This document shows positions 51,248-59,162 of a DNA stretch of 64,000 bases, in pieces (position 1 is the stretch's first letter; every line of letters begins with the position of its first letter). Source of the stretch: SVTX01 sp045542075 (GTDB taxonomy: Bacteria > Bacillota > Clostridia > Oscillospirales > CAG-272); assembly GCA_045542075.1 (NCBI GenBank), contig JAZQKI010000017.1, forward strand, positions 3,672 to 67,671, in the 5' to 3' direction. The notes beneath the pieces were generated by a model. The model was not told where the DNA came from. It worked only from the letters and a program-made list of their open reading frames with translations, and did no database searches. A program made the translations under genes and the position numbers.

Positions 51248-51287
51248 ATTTCAAGCTCTCCCTTTTCATATTTGCGTCTCTATATTT

Positions 51288-51316
51288 ATTTTAACTGATA
51301 TTTAGCAAAAAGTAAA
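51288..51316 (-). promoter_or_regulatory. probable promoter of fbp
   Basis: Minus-strand TTTACT (51311-51316), 17-bp spacer, TAAAAT (51288-51293). Confidence 0.55.
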
Positions 51317-51403
51317 GAGATTTTCCGAAAATGACTTAAAAACCATTCGATATTTTTCGCAGACCGCAAACAAAAAAGAACTTTTTATTTTGCCCTTTTG
51401 CTC

Positions 51404-51433
51404 TTGACATTCTCGCCCTCGGTGTGATATAAT
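51404..51433 (+). promoter_or_regulatory. promoter of tRNA-Gln(TTG)
   Basis: TTGACA (51404-51409), 18-bp spacer, TATAAT (51428-51433) with a TGA extension. Confidence 0.9.
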
Positions 51434-51449
51434 ATCACAGTACAAATAT

Positions 51450-51524
51450 TGGGGTGTCGCCAAGCGGTAAGGCACAGGACTTTGACTCCTGCATTCGTCA
51501 GTTCAAATCTGGCCACCCCAGCCA
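51450..51524 (+). tRNA. tRNA-Gln (anticodon TTG)
   Basis: Acceptor TGGGGTG/CACCCCA, D-stem GCC/GGC, anticodon stem CAGGA/TCCTG with loop CTTTGAC (anticodon TTG, reads CAA), T-arm GTCAG-TTCAAAT-CTGGC, discriminator G, encoded CCA. Confidence 0.95.
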
Positions 51525-51559
51525 AACACAAAGGGGCGCAAATGCGCCCCTTTGTGTTT
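51524..51559 (+). terminator. terminator of tRNA-Gln(TTG)
   Basis: 16-bp stem AAACACAAAGGGGCGC/GCGCCCCTTTGTGTTT with a 4-base loop. Confidence 0.88.
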
Positions 51560-51561
51560 GA

Positions 51562-51626
51562 CTGGGCTAGCCGATTTGAACTGACTGCCAAGACGCTTGC
51601 GGCTTGGTGAGGGTTCAAATCTGGCC
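51562..51626. repeat. R1 copy 1: 65-bp tRNA-Gln-derived palindrome
   Basis: Starts as a degenerate minus-strand copy of the T-arm/acceptor 3' end of tRNA-Gln(TTG), contains hairpin GCCAAG/CTTGGT with a CGCTTGCG loop, and ends as a plus-strand T-arm (GGTTCAAATCTGGCC). 64 of 65 bases match copy 2 at 52218-52282. Another T-arm copy GATGGTTCAAATCTGGCC follows at 51665-51682. Confidence 0.9.
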
Positions 51627-51731
51627 TTTTCACCCTACGTGTGGTCATCATTGGCTAATTGTGTGATGGTTCAAATCTGGCCGAAGTTTTGATTACTTTG
51701 AAGCGAGGCGCGTAAATCCGGATTTTCTTGC

Positions 51732-51760
51732 TTGAAATATTTACAAAATTGTGGTATAAT
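51732..51760 (+). promoter_or_regulatory. cassette promoter, copy 1
   Basis: TTGAAA (51732-51737), 17-bp spacer, TATAAT (51755-51760). The 30 bases are identical but for one to the promoter at 52458-52486. Confidence 0.85.
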
Positions 51761-51816
51761 AGATAAATGGATGGGGCATCCCCCCTCACTAACAACATGG
51801 CAAAGGAGGAAGCAAA

Positions 51817-52050
51817 ATGATATTATACATAGAATCAGTATACGGGGATGTGTTATTACACGGAAAAAGAATGGAAGAATCAGAATTGCGCAAAAAAGCC
51901 AATGAACTATTGAAGCTTGTCGGCGCCAAGGATTTTCTTTCCGCTTTTTGTATGCGTTATGATTACGAAGAACTTCCTTTTGATCCGCATATGAAGATCG
52001 ATTACGTTGTAGATTTAGATACGAGTTGGGTTTATAAGCCAATATATTAA
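51817..52050 (+). CDS. small cassette-borne protein of unknown function
   Basis: 77 residues after AAAGGAGG. Soluble and acidic, beginning with a beta-like stretch (ILYIESVYGDVLLHGKRM) followed by a helix, then a second strand region (KIDYVVDLDTSWVYKPIY). No signal peptide. The size and beta-alpha layout would suit an immunity- or antitoxin-like protein, but nothing specific is recognised. It lies between repeats R1 and R2 of cassette 1. Confidence 0.7.
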   Translation: MILYIESVYGDVLLHGKRMEESELRKKANELLKLVGAKDFLSAFCMRYDYEELPFDPHMKIDYVVDLDTSWVYKPIY

Positions 52051-52134
52051 TGCATAGACTCGTTTACAAACATTGCACAGCACCTGGAAAACAGCGGTCA
52101 AATGCAACTCCATCATCGCCAAGGGGTTAGTGTA

Positions 52135-52181
52135 CCCTCTGCAAAATAAGAGTGCATCCAAATCGGACACACGTCACAACA
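52135..52181. repeat. R2 copy 1: 47-bp cassette 3' repeat
   Basis: From CCCTCTGCAAAATAAG to CACGTCACAACA. 46 of 47 bases match copy 2 at 53354-53400. Each copy follows a cassette gene by 85-120 bases. Confidence 0.9.
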
Positions 52182-52211
52182 GATAAGGCTCGCCGATTGG
52201 CGAGCCTTATC
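52182..52211 (+). terminator. hairpin between cassettes
   Basis: 13-bp stem GATAAGGCTCGCC/GGCGAGCCTTATC with a GATT loop. It sits exactly between R2 copy 1 and R1 copy 2, as the tRNA terminator sits before R1 copy 1. Confidence 0.8.
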
Positions 52212-52217
52212 TGTTGG

Positions 52218-52282
52218 CTGGGCTAGCCGATTTGAACTGACTGCCAAGACGCTTGCGGCTTGGTGAGGGTTCAAATCTGACC
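52218..52282. repeat. R1 copy 2: 65-bp tRNA-Gln-derived palindrome
   Basis: Differs from copy 1 by one base near its end (CTGACC for CTGGCC). The following ~25 bases are also homologous between copies (AAGYTTYTGATTRCTTTG). Confidence 0.9.
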
Positions 52283-52318
52283 TAAGCTTCTGATTGCTTT
52301 GGATAACATTCGCACACC

Positions 52319-52388
52319 GTAGGGGTCGACCTCCCGGACGACCCGCAAAACCGTGGACAAACGAACCGTCGGGGACGCCGGTCCCTAC
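52319..52388. repeat. 70-bp imperfect palindrome (MITE-like)
   Basis: GTAGGGGTCGACCTCCCGGA at the left and the inverted GTAGGGACCGGCGTCCCCGA at the right form an imperfect GC-rich palindrome inside cassette 2. Cassette 1 lacks it, which makes it a later insertion. Confidence 0.6.
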
Positions 52389-52457
52389 AAATGCAAAATT
52401 TATTTACAAAGCCGTAGCTGCATCGGAATTTTGGATAGATCCGAACTGACGATACGG

Positions 52458-52486
52458 TTGAAATGTTTACAAAATTGTGGTATAAT
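52458..52486 (+). promoter_or_regulatory. cassette promoter, copy 2
   Basis: TTGAAA (52458-52463), 17-bp spacer, TATAAT (52481-52486); near identical to copy 1. Confidence 0.85.
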
Positions 52487-52515
52487 ATAGATAACAATAA
52501 TTTTAGGAGGTTCAT

Positions 52516-53235
52516 ATGAAACGTTTTTGCTTAATTATGATAACGCTTATGATGATTCTTGGCTTGTGTTCATGTAATTCGGAATCAAATAACAATGATA
52601 ATTTTGATAGTACTGAAAAACCATATATGACTACTCATTGCTCGAAAGAAGATGTTGATGCTTTTTGCGATATCATTGGAGAACTTCAAGGAGAAGGTCT
52701 ACTTTCGGGATTAGTCCTCGACAAGGAAAAATGTTTCAATGTTACACCACAGGAGGTTGCGCTGGAAACCAACTATAAAATTTTCAAATTCTCCGATTCG
52801 TGTGCTTCTTTTGTAATGATTGACAACGAGGTCTACACCCTGTGTGAATGGTTTGGCGGATACGGATTTGTCAACGCTGTTCCTTGCGATTTTGACAATG
52901 ACGGAAATAAAGATCTATTAGTTGCATCATCGTGGGGGTCCGGACTGCATCGTTCAATCATTTCAATTTTTAATTCTGTAACCAAAGAGTCTACGGTTAT
53001 TTATGACACTTCAACGACAGATAATCCTCAAATTAATTTATTTGTTGCGGCAGTTTCCCCCTCTTTTTCATCCAAAGACCCTTCCGACTCATCTATTTAT
53101 TATCAAGTATATTCGGCTGAAATAAAATCAAATGATAATAACCTGGCTAATTTGTCTTATGTGGCAACAGGCATTATAGGTTCGATTTCAACTGAAAATG
53201 GAGTGATTGCTTTTATTCCAACAGAGAAATCGTAA
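52516..53235 (+). CDS. cassette-borne lipoprotein with FG-GAP-like motif
   Basis: 239 residues after AGGAGG. Signal peptide with lipobox LCS-C20 and an Asn/Asp-rich spacer. One DFDNDGNKDLLVAS segment near residue 136 is a calcium-binding FG-GAP/EF-hand-like repeat, followed by beta-rich text. Secreted and membrane-tethered. AT-rich compared with fbp and the MFS gene. Unrelated to the gene in cassette 1 even though the flanks match. Confidence 0.75.
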   Translation: MKRFCLIMITLMMILGLCSCNSESNNNDNFDSTEKPYMTTHCSKEDVDAFCDIIGELQGEGLLSGLVLDKEKCFNVTPQEVALETNYKIFKFSDSCASFVMIDNEVYTLCEWFGGYGFVNAVPCDFDNDGNKDLLVASSWGSGLHRSIISIFNSVTKESTVIYDTSTTDNPQINLFVAAVSPSFSSKDPSDSSIYYQVYSAEIKSNDNNLANLSYVATGIIGSISTENGVIAFIPTEKS

Positions 53236-53353
53236 ATCGTTTCTGACTTTATACAGGCAGGTTGATTACATAGGCTCAGTTGCAAGCATGGCGTTAAACG
53301 TCCGGTAGAACACGGAACCTTTTAACCCCCATAACCGCTCGTGGGTTATTGCC

Positions 53354-53400
53354 CCCTCTGCAAAATAAGCGTGCATCCAAATCGGACACACGTCACAACA
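53354..53400. repeat. R2 copy 2: 47-bp cassette 3' repeat
   Basis: Matches 52135-52181 with one substitution and runs directly into the ribosome site of the next gene. Confidence 0.9.
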
Positions 53401-53414
53401 CAAAGGAGAATATT

Positions 53415-53729
53415 ATGACTGTATCAGCACAAATTGTATGGTTCCCCGGCGCGCCTATTACGCTCGAAGTCATTCTTTTATATTTGTCGCTCTTGCTGAT
53501 TGCTATAGGCGGATACGTCCTTTTGATGACATCTATGAAAAATGACCGTTACGACAGAAGGAGAAAATTCCATCGGGCAAATCCGTGGGAAAGGTTGGAA
53601 AATCAAAATGCTAATAAGCAGCCTCCGGAAACTGATAAATTCAAGGTGCTGCGTATAATACTTATCGCCGTTGTTTCCATACTGACATTATTCGTGCTTG
53701 CTATATTGCTCGGTTGGATAAATATTTGA
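53415..53729 (+). CDS. small two-helix membrane protein
   Basis: 104 residues, ATG at 53415 after AAAGGAG. Helices at about 17-39 and 78-101 flank a basic, hydrophilic loop (NDRYDRRRKFHRANPWERLE). Not recognised. It directly follows R2 copy 2 and has no promoter of its own that I can see; it ends 41 bases before the MFS start and may mark the right border of the cassette region. Confidence 0.7.
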   Translation: MTVSAQIVWFPGAPITLEVILLYLSLLLIAIGGYVLLMTSMKNDRYDRRRKFHRANPWERLENQNANKQPPETDKFKVLRIILIAVVSILTLFVLAILLGWINI

Positions 53730-53770
53730 TAAAAAACTCAAAAACCATCTTGTCTAAAAGGTACCCTCCC

Positions 53771-54949
53771 ATGGCTTCACTACTTTTAGTTTTAATTTAC
53801 ATCTGCTTTATAAGTCTCGGCCTGCCCGACTCGCTTTTGGGCTCGGCCTGGCCCGTATTACACGAGGAAATATGCGTTCCTATGTCCTACGCGGGCATTA
53901 TATCCATGGTCATTTTCGTTGGAACTATACTCTCAAGTCTTTTCAGCGACAAGCTGCTCCGAAAATTCGGCGCGGGCAGAGTGACCGCAGTCAGCGTTAT
54001 GCTTACCGCCATAGGCCTTTTCGGCTTTTCAACAAGCACGCGCTTTTGGATGCTGATACTGTGGGCTATTCCCTACGGGCTCGGCGCGGGCGGTGTTGAC
54101 GCAATACTAAATAACTACGTCGCGCTTCATTACAAGGCGCAGCATATGAGCTGGCTTCACTGTATGTGGGGAGTCGGCGCGTCAATAAGTCCTTACATTA
54201 TGAGCTTTTCGCTCATCCGTCTTGACGGCTGGAGCTACGGCTATCTTATCGTGGCAGTAATTCAGGCGGTTTTGTGCGCATTTATATTTATCAGTCTCCC
54301 CGTGTGGAAAAAGGTCGAGCGCGCCGAGGTCGCCGACGAGGCTCAGGAGCAAGCTCCCTCGCTCTCGTTCAGAGAAATTTTCTCCATAAAGAACGCCATC
54401 CCCTGCTTTCTTATGTTCTTCGGATATTGCGCGCTGGAGCTGACGACGTCGCTTTGGGCAAGCAGCTATCTTGTGCAAAGATGGGAATTTTCCCCCGAGG
54501 TCGCCGCGGGCCTTGCAAGTATGTTTTATTTAGGTGTCACAGCGGGAAGATTTATCAACGGATTTCTCGCCATGAAGCTCGGCGACCATTTTCTGATAAG
54601 AACGGGACTTGGCATAATATCCGTGGGAATTATTCTGCTGTTTATTCCGTTCAGCTCTGTATTTGCTCTTGTCGGTTTTATACTGATAGGTTTCGGCTGC
54701 GCGCCCGTATATCCTTGTATAATTCATATGACACCCGACGTATTCGGCAGGGACAAATCCCAGGCGATGATCGGCGTGCAGATGGCTTTTGCTTACGTGG
54801 GATTTCTTATAATGCCCCCGCTTTTTGGTATTATCGCGGAGCATATCTCAATCTCTCTTTTACCCGCATATCAGCTAATCCTCCTTGCGGTCATAATCAT
54901 TATGCACGAGGTATTGATGCGCGGCGCAAAGAAAAACAATCAGAAATAA
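53771..54949 (+). CDS. MFS transporter
   Basis: 392 residues from the ATG at 53771 (AAAAGG nine bases upstream); a TTG start at 53714 would overlap the previous gene and is less likely. Twelve helices. FISLGLPDSLLGSAWPVL, the GAGGVDAILNNYVALHY segment and a weak A-type loop DKLLRKFGAGR are as in the fucose/FucP-like and YfkF-like branch of the superfamily. Substrate unknown. Confidence 0.85.
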   Translation: MASLLLVLIYICFISLGLPDSLLGSAWPVLHEEICVPMSYAGIISMVIFVGTILSSLFSDKLLRKFGAGRVTAVSVMLTAIGLFGFSTSTRFWMLILWAIPYGLGAGGVDAILNNYVALHYKAQHMSWLHCMWGVGASISPYIMSFSLIRLDGWSYGYLIVAVIQAVLCAFIFISLPVWKKVERAEVADEAQEQAPSLSFREIFSIKNAIPCFLMFFGYCALELTTSLWASSYLVQRWEFSPEVAAGLASMFYLGVTAGRFINGFLAMKLGDHFLIRTGLGIISVGIILLFIPFSSVFALVGFILIGFGCAPVYPCIIHMTPDVFGRDKSQAMIGVQMAFAYVGFLIMPPLFGIIAEHISISLLPAYQLILLAVIIIMHEVLMRGAKKNNQK

Positions 54950-54962
54950 AAACCTTATCTCA

Positions 54963-54987
54963 AAAGGCGTCGTTGACGCCTTTTTTT
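54963..54987 (+). terminator. terminator of the MFS gene
   Basis: AAAGGCGTC/GACGCCTTT with a 3-base loop and seven T. Confidence 0.9.
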
Positions 54988-55062
54988 GTTATTTATCACA
55001 GCGCAAATATTTCTTAAAATTTCTTAAAAAGCCTCCAAGGACATACCTCTCCCAACAAAATA

Positions 55063-55071
55063 TGCTATAAT
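55063..55071 (+). promoter_or_regulatory. extended -10 promoter of the second YwaF-like gene
   Basis: TGCTATAAT (55063-55071) with no clear -35 box. Confidence 0.6.
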
Positions 55072-55111
55072 ATGACAGTAAATGACAATTTTTATGTATT
55101 CTGGAGAGATT

Positions 55112-55882
55112 ATGAAAGAATTTTTAGGATTTGGCGGATATGAGCGCACACCTGAGGGCGCGTATTCCTGGCAGCACCTTTTGCTCGTGGGCATCGTGCT
55201 TGCGACAATGATAGGGCTTGCTGTCTGGCTTGGACTTGTAAACCGAAACAAAGACGAAAAAAGCAAAAACCGTGTGCTTGTCTGGACTGCAATACTCATA
55301 GATTCTCTTGAAATATTCAAAATAGTGGTTATGTGTATGCGCTCGGATGACCCGTCGACTGCCTGGCACGGACTTTTGCCCCTGTTTTTGTGCAGTATCC
55401 AGCTTATCACGATTCCCGTTGCGGCGTTCACCCGCGGAATCGTCAAGGACGCGGCGCTTGACTTTGTGTTTATATTCGGAATTCTCGGCGCGGTGCTTGG
55501 AACTATCGGTGCGGCGCAGAATTATAACGCCTACCCCGTCCTCTCGCTCGACAACGTGGTATCGGCGCTGACTCACTCCATCTCTGGCTTTGCCTCGCTC
55601 TACATCGCAATATCGGGAATGGCAAGCATGAAGAAAAGAAATATTCCCATTACGTATTCCATACTCGGCGTATTTTGTGTTGCGGCGTTTATCACGAACA
55701 AAATTCTTGATACCAACTATATGTTCCTTGAGAGCGACGACGGCACCCCCTACTCGCTTCTGACTGCGCTCGTCGGCGGTAATCACGTGCTTTACGCGAT
55801 AGGCGTCATCCTGCTTTTCGTAATATACATAGCGCTGTTTTATCTTATATTCCATCTGTGTACGAGAAAAAGCAAAAAATAA
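55112..55882 (+). CDS. TMEM164/YwaF-family membrane protein, short form
   Basis: 256 residues from the ATG at 55112 (GGAGAG upstream). About seven helices. WHGLLPLFLCSIQLI and, 75 residues later, NVVSALTHSISGFASLYI carry the conserved Cys and His of the family. This is the usual family length and represents the C-terminal domain of the longer protein at 4732-6171. Enzymatic role in bacteria not established. Single gene between two terminators. Confidence 0.75.
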   Translation: MKEFLGFGGYERTPEGAYSWQHLLLVGIVLATMIGLAVWLGLVNRNKDEKSKNRVLVWTAILIDSLEIFKIVVMCMRSDDPSTAWHGLLPLFLCSIQLITIPVAAFTRGIVKDAALDFVFIFGILGAVLGTIGAAQNYNAYPVLSLDNVVSALTHSISGFASLYIAISGMASMKKRNIPITYSILGVFCVAAFITNKILDTNYMFLESDDGTPYSLLTALVGGNHVLYAIGVILLFVIYIALFYLIFHLCTRKSKK

Positions 55883-55886
55883 ATAC

Positions 55887-55941
55887 ATGGCTTAATAACG
55901 GGCGCTCCATCAGTCGCAGGTTATTGAGCCATATTTTTTTC
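55887..55941 (+). terminator. large-loop terminator
   Basis: ATGGCTTAATAAC/GTTATTGAGCCAT stem (55887-55899, 55920-55932, one mismatch) with a 20-base loop, followed by eight T. Confidence 0.85.
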
Positions 55942-55971
55942 TATGCCGGCGGTCAAAAGCAAACTTTTTTA

Positions 55972-56000
55972 TTGACATTATTTTTCTTATATGATAAAAT
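55972..56000 (+). promoter_or_regulatory. promoter of the glycosidase-like lipoprotein gene
   Basis: TTGACA (55972-55977), 17-bp spacer, TAAAAT (55995-56000). The ~100-base leader contains a CTTAAC/GTTAAG stem ending at the ribosome site (AAGGGTG), which could modulate translation. Confidence 0.88.
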
Positions 56001-56102
56001 GAAAACAGAAGGCATTATCTCCCTATCGCCTGAAGACTTTCCGAACAGTCTTATGATCTTTCGGAAAAGAAAGGACTTAACTTTTTTGTTAAGGGTGAAA
56101 AA

Positions 56103-59021
56103 ATGAAAAAATACTTAGCTTGGATCTTAATTTGCTCGATGCTTCTCGGCGTACTGGCAGCCTGCAATCAGGAAAAGCCTGACGGCAAGCCCACTCAGAC
56201 TCCTACAGAGACACCTACGCAGACTCCTACGGAAGCACCTACTCAGGCTCCTACGGAAGCGCCTACTCAGGCTCTTACAGAGGCACCCACTCAGGCTCCT
56301 ACAGAAGCTCCCACGCAAGCTCCCACAGAAGCTCCCACAGAAGCTCCCACGGAAGCGCCTACAGAGCCGCCCTATGAGCTTCCCGATAATTCTATAGATC
56401 TTACTATTTCAAGCTCTGTTTATTCAAATCTTATAGGCGCGCACAGTTTGTCCGTTACCTTTTCGGGTGGTGTCGCAAGTCTGAACTTTACAGATTCGGG
56501 AGCAGGTTACGTTAATGACCCATACGTTACGCTGAAGCTTCCGTCTTCCCAGATAAACTGTCAGCAATACCCATACGTTGCTATTTTGGTGAAAACAAGC
56601 GAGCCTATTCTTGAGGGCGAGCTGCGATTCAAAACCACAACTACTGGAAGCGCCTTCCCGTGTCAGCCCTTCTCTCACGAATATGATGACGGCTGGCAGC
56701 TTATAGTTTGTAATCTGACAGATCTCAGCACAGAGAAATTTTACCATCCCACCGTGCCCTTCTCGGGTTATTATACAGAGTTAAGACTCGACCTGTACTA
56801 TCCCAACACGCCCGGTTCGGGAATGATTCTTCCGGACACGGAATACTACATAAAGGCATACGCATTTTTCAAGACGGAGGCTGAAGCGGCAGAATTGATA
56901 AAGTTCAAGCCCGACAGCTCATCCGATCAGGAGACCCCTAACGTGAAATACGAAGATTTCTGGCTTGGCGAGCAATTCGAAAAGCCTTCAAACGACAAAA
57001 GAATGAATTGGGTCCATTATGGATTCAAACAAAGCACAGCCCCAGTTGACATGTTCCTGAAGGAAGGCTATGGCGGCATTGTTTCCAACGTAAACTTCAA
57101 TCAGAATTACCTTCAGAGTCCAAATGAATTTGCTATTCTGAAGGATGTATACGGTTACGCCGCAAGCAAGGATATGACGCTCTGGATATACGATGAATAT
57201 CAGTGGCCCAGCGGCAAGGCATTCGGCCTTGTTCTTGACCGTCAGCCCGGACGTGAGTGGGAATCCACGGGAATCGAGCATATCGTCATAAAGGGCTCGA
57301 GTGCGGTAGCATCCTACAAGCTCGGCGACAAATACGGCACCGACCTTGAGATCGGCATTATGCATGCGATCCTTACCGACAGCAGAGGCTCGACAACACT
57401 TAGAATAAACAGTGATTGCAGCATCTCCTACGGCACGTCGGGTGACTGGACGCTTGATATATACATTCTCAGATATACCTATAATGAAACCGAAAACAGA
57501 AAGGATTTCACCACTCTGCGCGACGTTGACCTGCTCAACCCCGACGCAGTTAAATGCTTTATCGAGCTGACTCATCAGCAGTACAAGGATAATTTCGGCG
57601 AATCCTTCAAGAATATTACCGCTTTCTTTACCGACGAGCCTCAGCTCGGCAACAGAGGCATGGCGGATTACGTCGTCTGGACAAACGGATTTGCGGAAAG
57701 ATTTTACGAGACGTACGGATACGAGATAAATATCCCCAGCCTGTTCTCGGGAACAACGGATTACGACAATATGGTAAGACTTAATTACTATCAGCTTGTC
57801 GCCACTATGTTCAAGGAATCATATATCGATCAGATAACCGAATGGTGCGAGGCAAACGGCGTCGCGTCCTCGGGACACCTTCTGTTCGAGGAGGATATGA
57901 ACGACCACATCGAGACATACGGCGGTAACTTTATGCAGGTGGTCGGCGGCATGTCCATTCCGGGTGCAGACGTACTTTGGGTAGACCCCTATAACCTTCT
58001 CAGACAGAACTTTATTGGAAATTACATGGGACTTCGCTACGTCTCCTCCGCCGCTAAAAACGCTGGCAAGGATGAGGTAATGATAGAATTCAATCCCAAC
58101 GCTGTAAACGCTCTCGACATGTATGAGGACGACTACTCCGTCACCATAGGAGGTCTTTCCATAACCAGACTGCTCGGCACGAACGTGTATAACGTCATAA
58201 ATCCGTCAAAGGACTACTCCATATCCGAGCTGAACGGTCTGAACACATACATCGGCCGTCTTAACACAATTCTCGACGAGACTACCGAATGCGGTCAGCT
58301 TGCGGTATTCTATCCAATCGCTACCGTTCAGGCATATCACGATGCGGACAGCGACCATTCCTCGGAAACAGGCAGCGGCAGTACAAACTCAAGTGTAATC
58401 AACACCAATTACGAAAAGCTTTGCCTTACGCTGTTGCAAAATCAGCTTCTCTATACGATCATCGATGACGAGAGCATTCGTCAGGCAGAGATCACCTCAG
58501 ACGGAAAAATGGTCATAGGTCTTGGCAGCTACTCAACCATAGTTATTCCCTTTACCGAGTACATTTCGGTTGAGGCTCTCCAAAAGCTCGCTGATTTTGA
58601 GAAAGCTGGCGGCACGGTGTTCTTCTACAAGTCAAAAATAGCTCACGGTCTTGAGCTTGACCAGGAGGCAGAGATCGCGGAGATCTTCTCTGCCATGGAA
58701 AAGGAACCCGTAAATTCAGTGAACGCTCTTACAAGGAAGGTAAAGGATGCCGTATCCACAAGCATCAGCGCAACTGTGATTACAGGCACGAAAACAAATC
58801 TTCTTATGGGAGATTTCACATCCGAGACTCATGACGTATCCTTCCTCGTCAACACAGCCTCCTCGGATATGACGGTGCAGTGGAACTACACCGACGGCTA
58901 CACAGGTAGCGCAACAATCTACTACCCCGGCTCGGGTAATATCGAGACTATTGAGCTTTCTGAAGTCGGAGAGGTAATTATCCCCGCATATGAAGGAGTA
59001 CTGATAGTCCGCGAAAAATAA
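56103..59021 (+). CDS. large surface lipoprotein, GH106-like putative glycosidase
   Basis: 972 residues. Lipobox LAA-C21, then a TPTE/APTQ linker (about 30-95), a beta-rich domain (to about 290), and a predicted TIM-barrel enzyme region. Within it WIYDEYQWPSGKAFG near 360 and FFTDEPQLG near 508, with a later SSGHLLFEEDM near 600, match the order of motifs in alpha-L-rhamnosidase GH106-like proteins; the glutamates are candidate catalytic residues. Substrate is uncertain. A C-terminal beta domain follows. It would degrade or bind glycans outside the cell. Single gene with own promoter and terminator. Confidence 0.72.
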   Translation: MKKYLAWILICSMLLGVLAACNQEKPDGKPTQTPTETPTQTPTEAPTQAPTEAPTQALTEAPTQAPTEAPTQAPTEAPTEAPTEAPTEPPYELPDNSIDLTISSSVYSNLIGAHSLSVTFSGGVASLNFTDSGAGYVNDPYVTLKLPSSQINCQQYPYVAILVKTSEPILEGELRFKTTTTGSAFPCQPFSHEYDDGWQLIVCNLTDLSTEKFYHPTVPFSGYYTELRLDLYYPNTPGSGMILPDTEYYIKAYAFFKTEAEAAELIKFKPDSSSDQETPNVKYEDFWLGEQFEKPSNDKRMNWVHYGFKQSTAPVDMFLKEGYGGIVSNVNFNQNYLQSPNEFAILKDVYGYAASKDMTLWIYDEYQWPSGKAFGLVLDRQPGREWESTGIEHIVIKGSSAVASYKLGDKYGTDLEIGIMHAILTDSRGSTTLRINSDCSISYGTSGDWTLDIYILRYTYNETENRKDFTTLRDVDLLNPDAVKCFIELTHQQYKDNFGESFKNITAFFTDEPQLGNRGMADYVVWTNGFAERFYETYGYEINIPSLFSGTTDYDNMVRLNYYQLVATMFKESYIDQITEWCEANGVASSGHLLFEEDMNDHIETYGGNFMQVVGGMSIPGADVLWVDPYNLLRQNFIGNYMGLRYVSSAAKNAGKDEVMIEFNPNAVNALDMYEDDYSVTIGGLSITRLLGTNVYNVINPSKDYSISELNGLNTYIGRLNTILDETTECGQLAVFYPIATVQAYHDADSDHSSETGSGSTNSSVINTNYEKLCLTLLQNQLLYTIIDDESIRQAEITSDGKMVIGLGSYSTIVIPFTEYISVEALQKLADFEKAGGTVFFYKSKIAHGLELDQEAEIAEIFSAMEKEPVNSVNALTRKVKDAVSTSISATVITGTKTNLLMGDFTSETHDVSFLVNTASSDMTVQWNYTDGYTGSATIYYPGSGNIETIELSEVGEVIIPAYEGVLIVREK

Positions 59022-59035
59022 AATCAAACAAAGCG

Positions 59036-59063
59036 CAAAGGAACACCCGAGGGTGTTCCTTTG
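59036..59063 (+). terminator. terminator of the glycosidase-like gene
   Basis: 13-bp stem CAAAGGAACACCC/GGGTGTTCCTTTG with a GA loop. Confidence 0.85.
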
Positions 59064-59089
59064 TATTTGCCCGAAAAATCCAATAAAAG

Positions 59090-59118
59090 TTGACATCATC
59101 CCTTTTCAATGGTATAAT
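59090..59118 (+). promoter_or_regulatory. promoter of the EamA transporter gene
   Basis: TTGACA (59090-59095), 17-bp spacer, TATAAT (59113-59118). Confidence 0.92.
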
Positions 59119-59162
59119 CATTGTATAGTTTTCACTTTATATCTATAATTTTTAAGGATCTT

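Noticed and set aside
51562..53400. Classical integron with attC sites
   Set aside because: No integron integrase is in the window, the repeats do not show the attC core GTTRRRY pattern, and R1 derives from tRNA sequence; only the cassette logic is retained.
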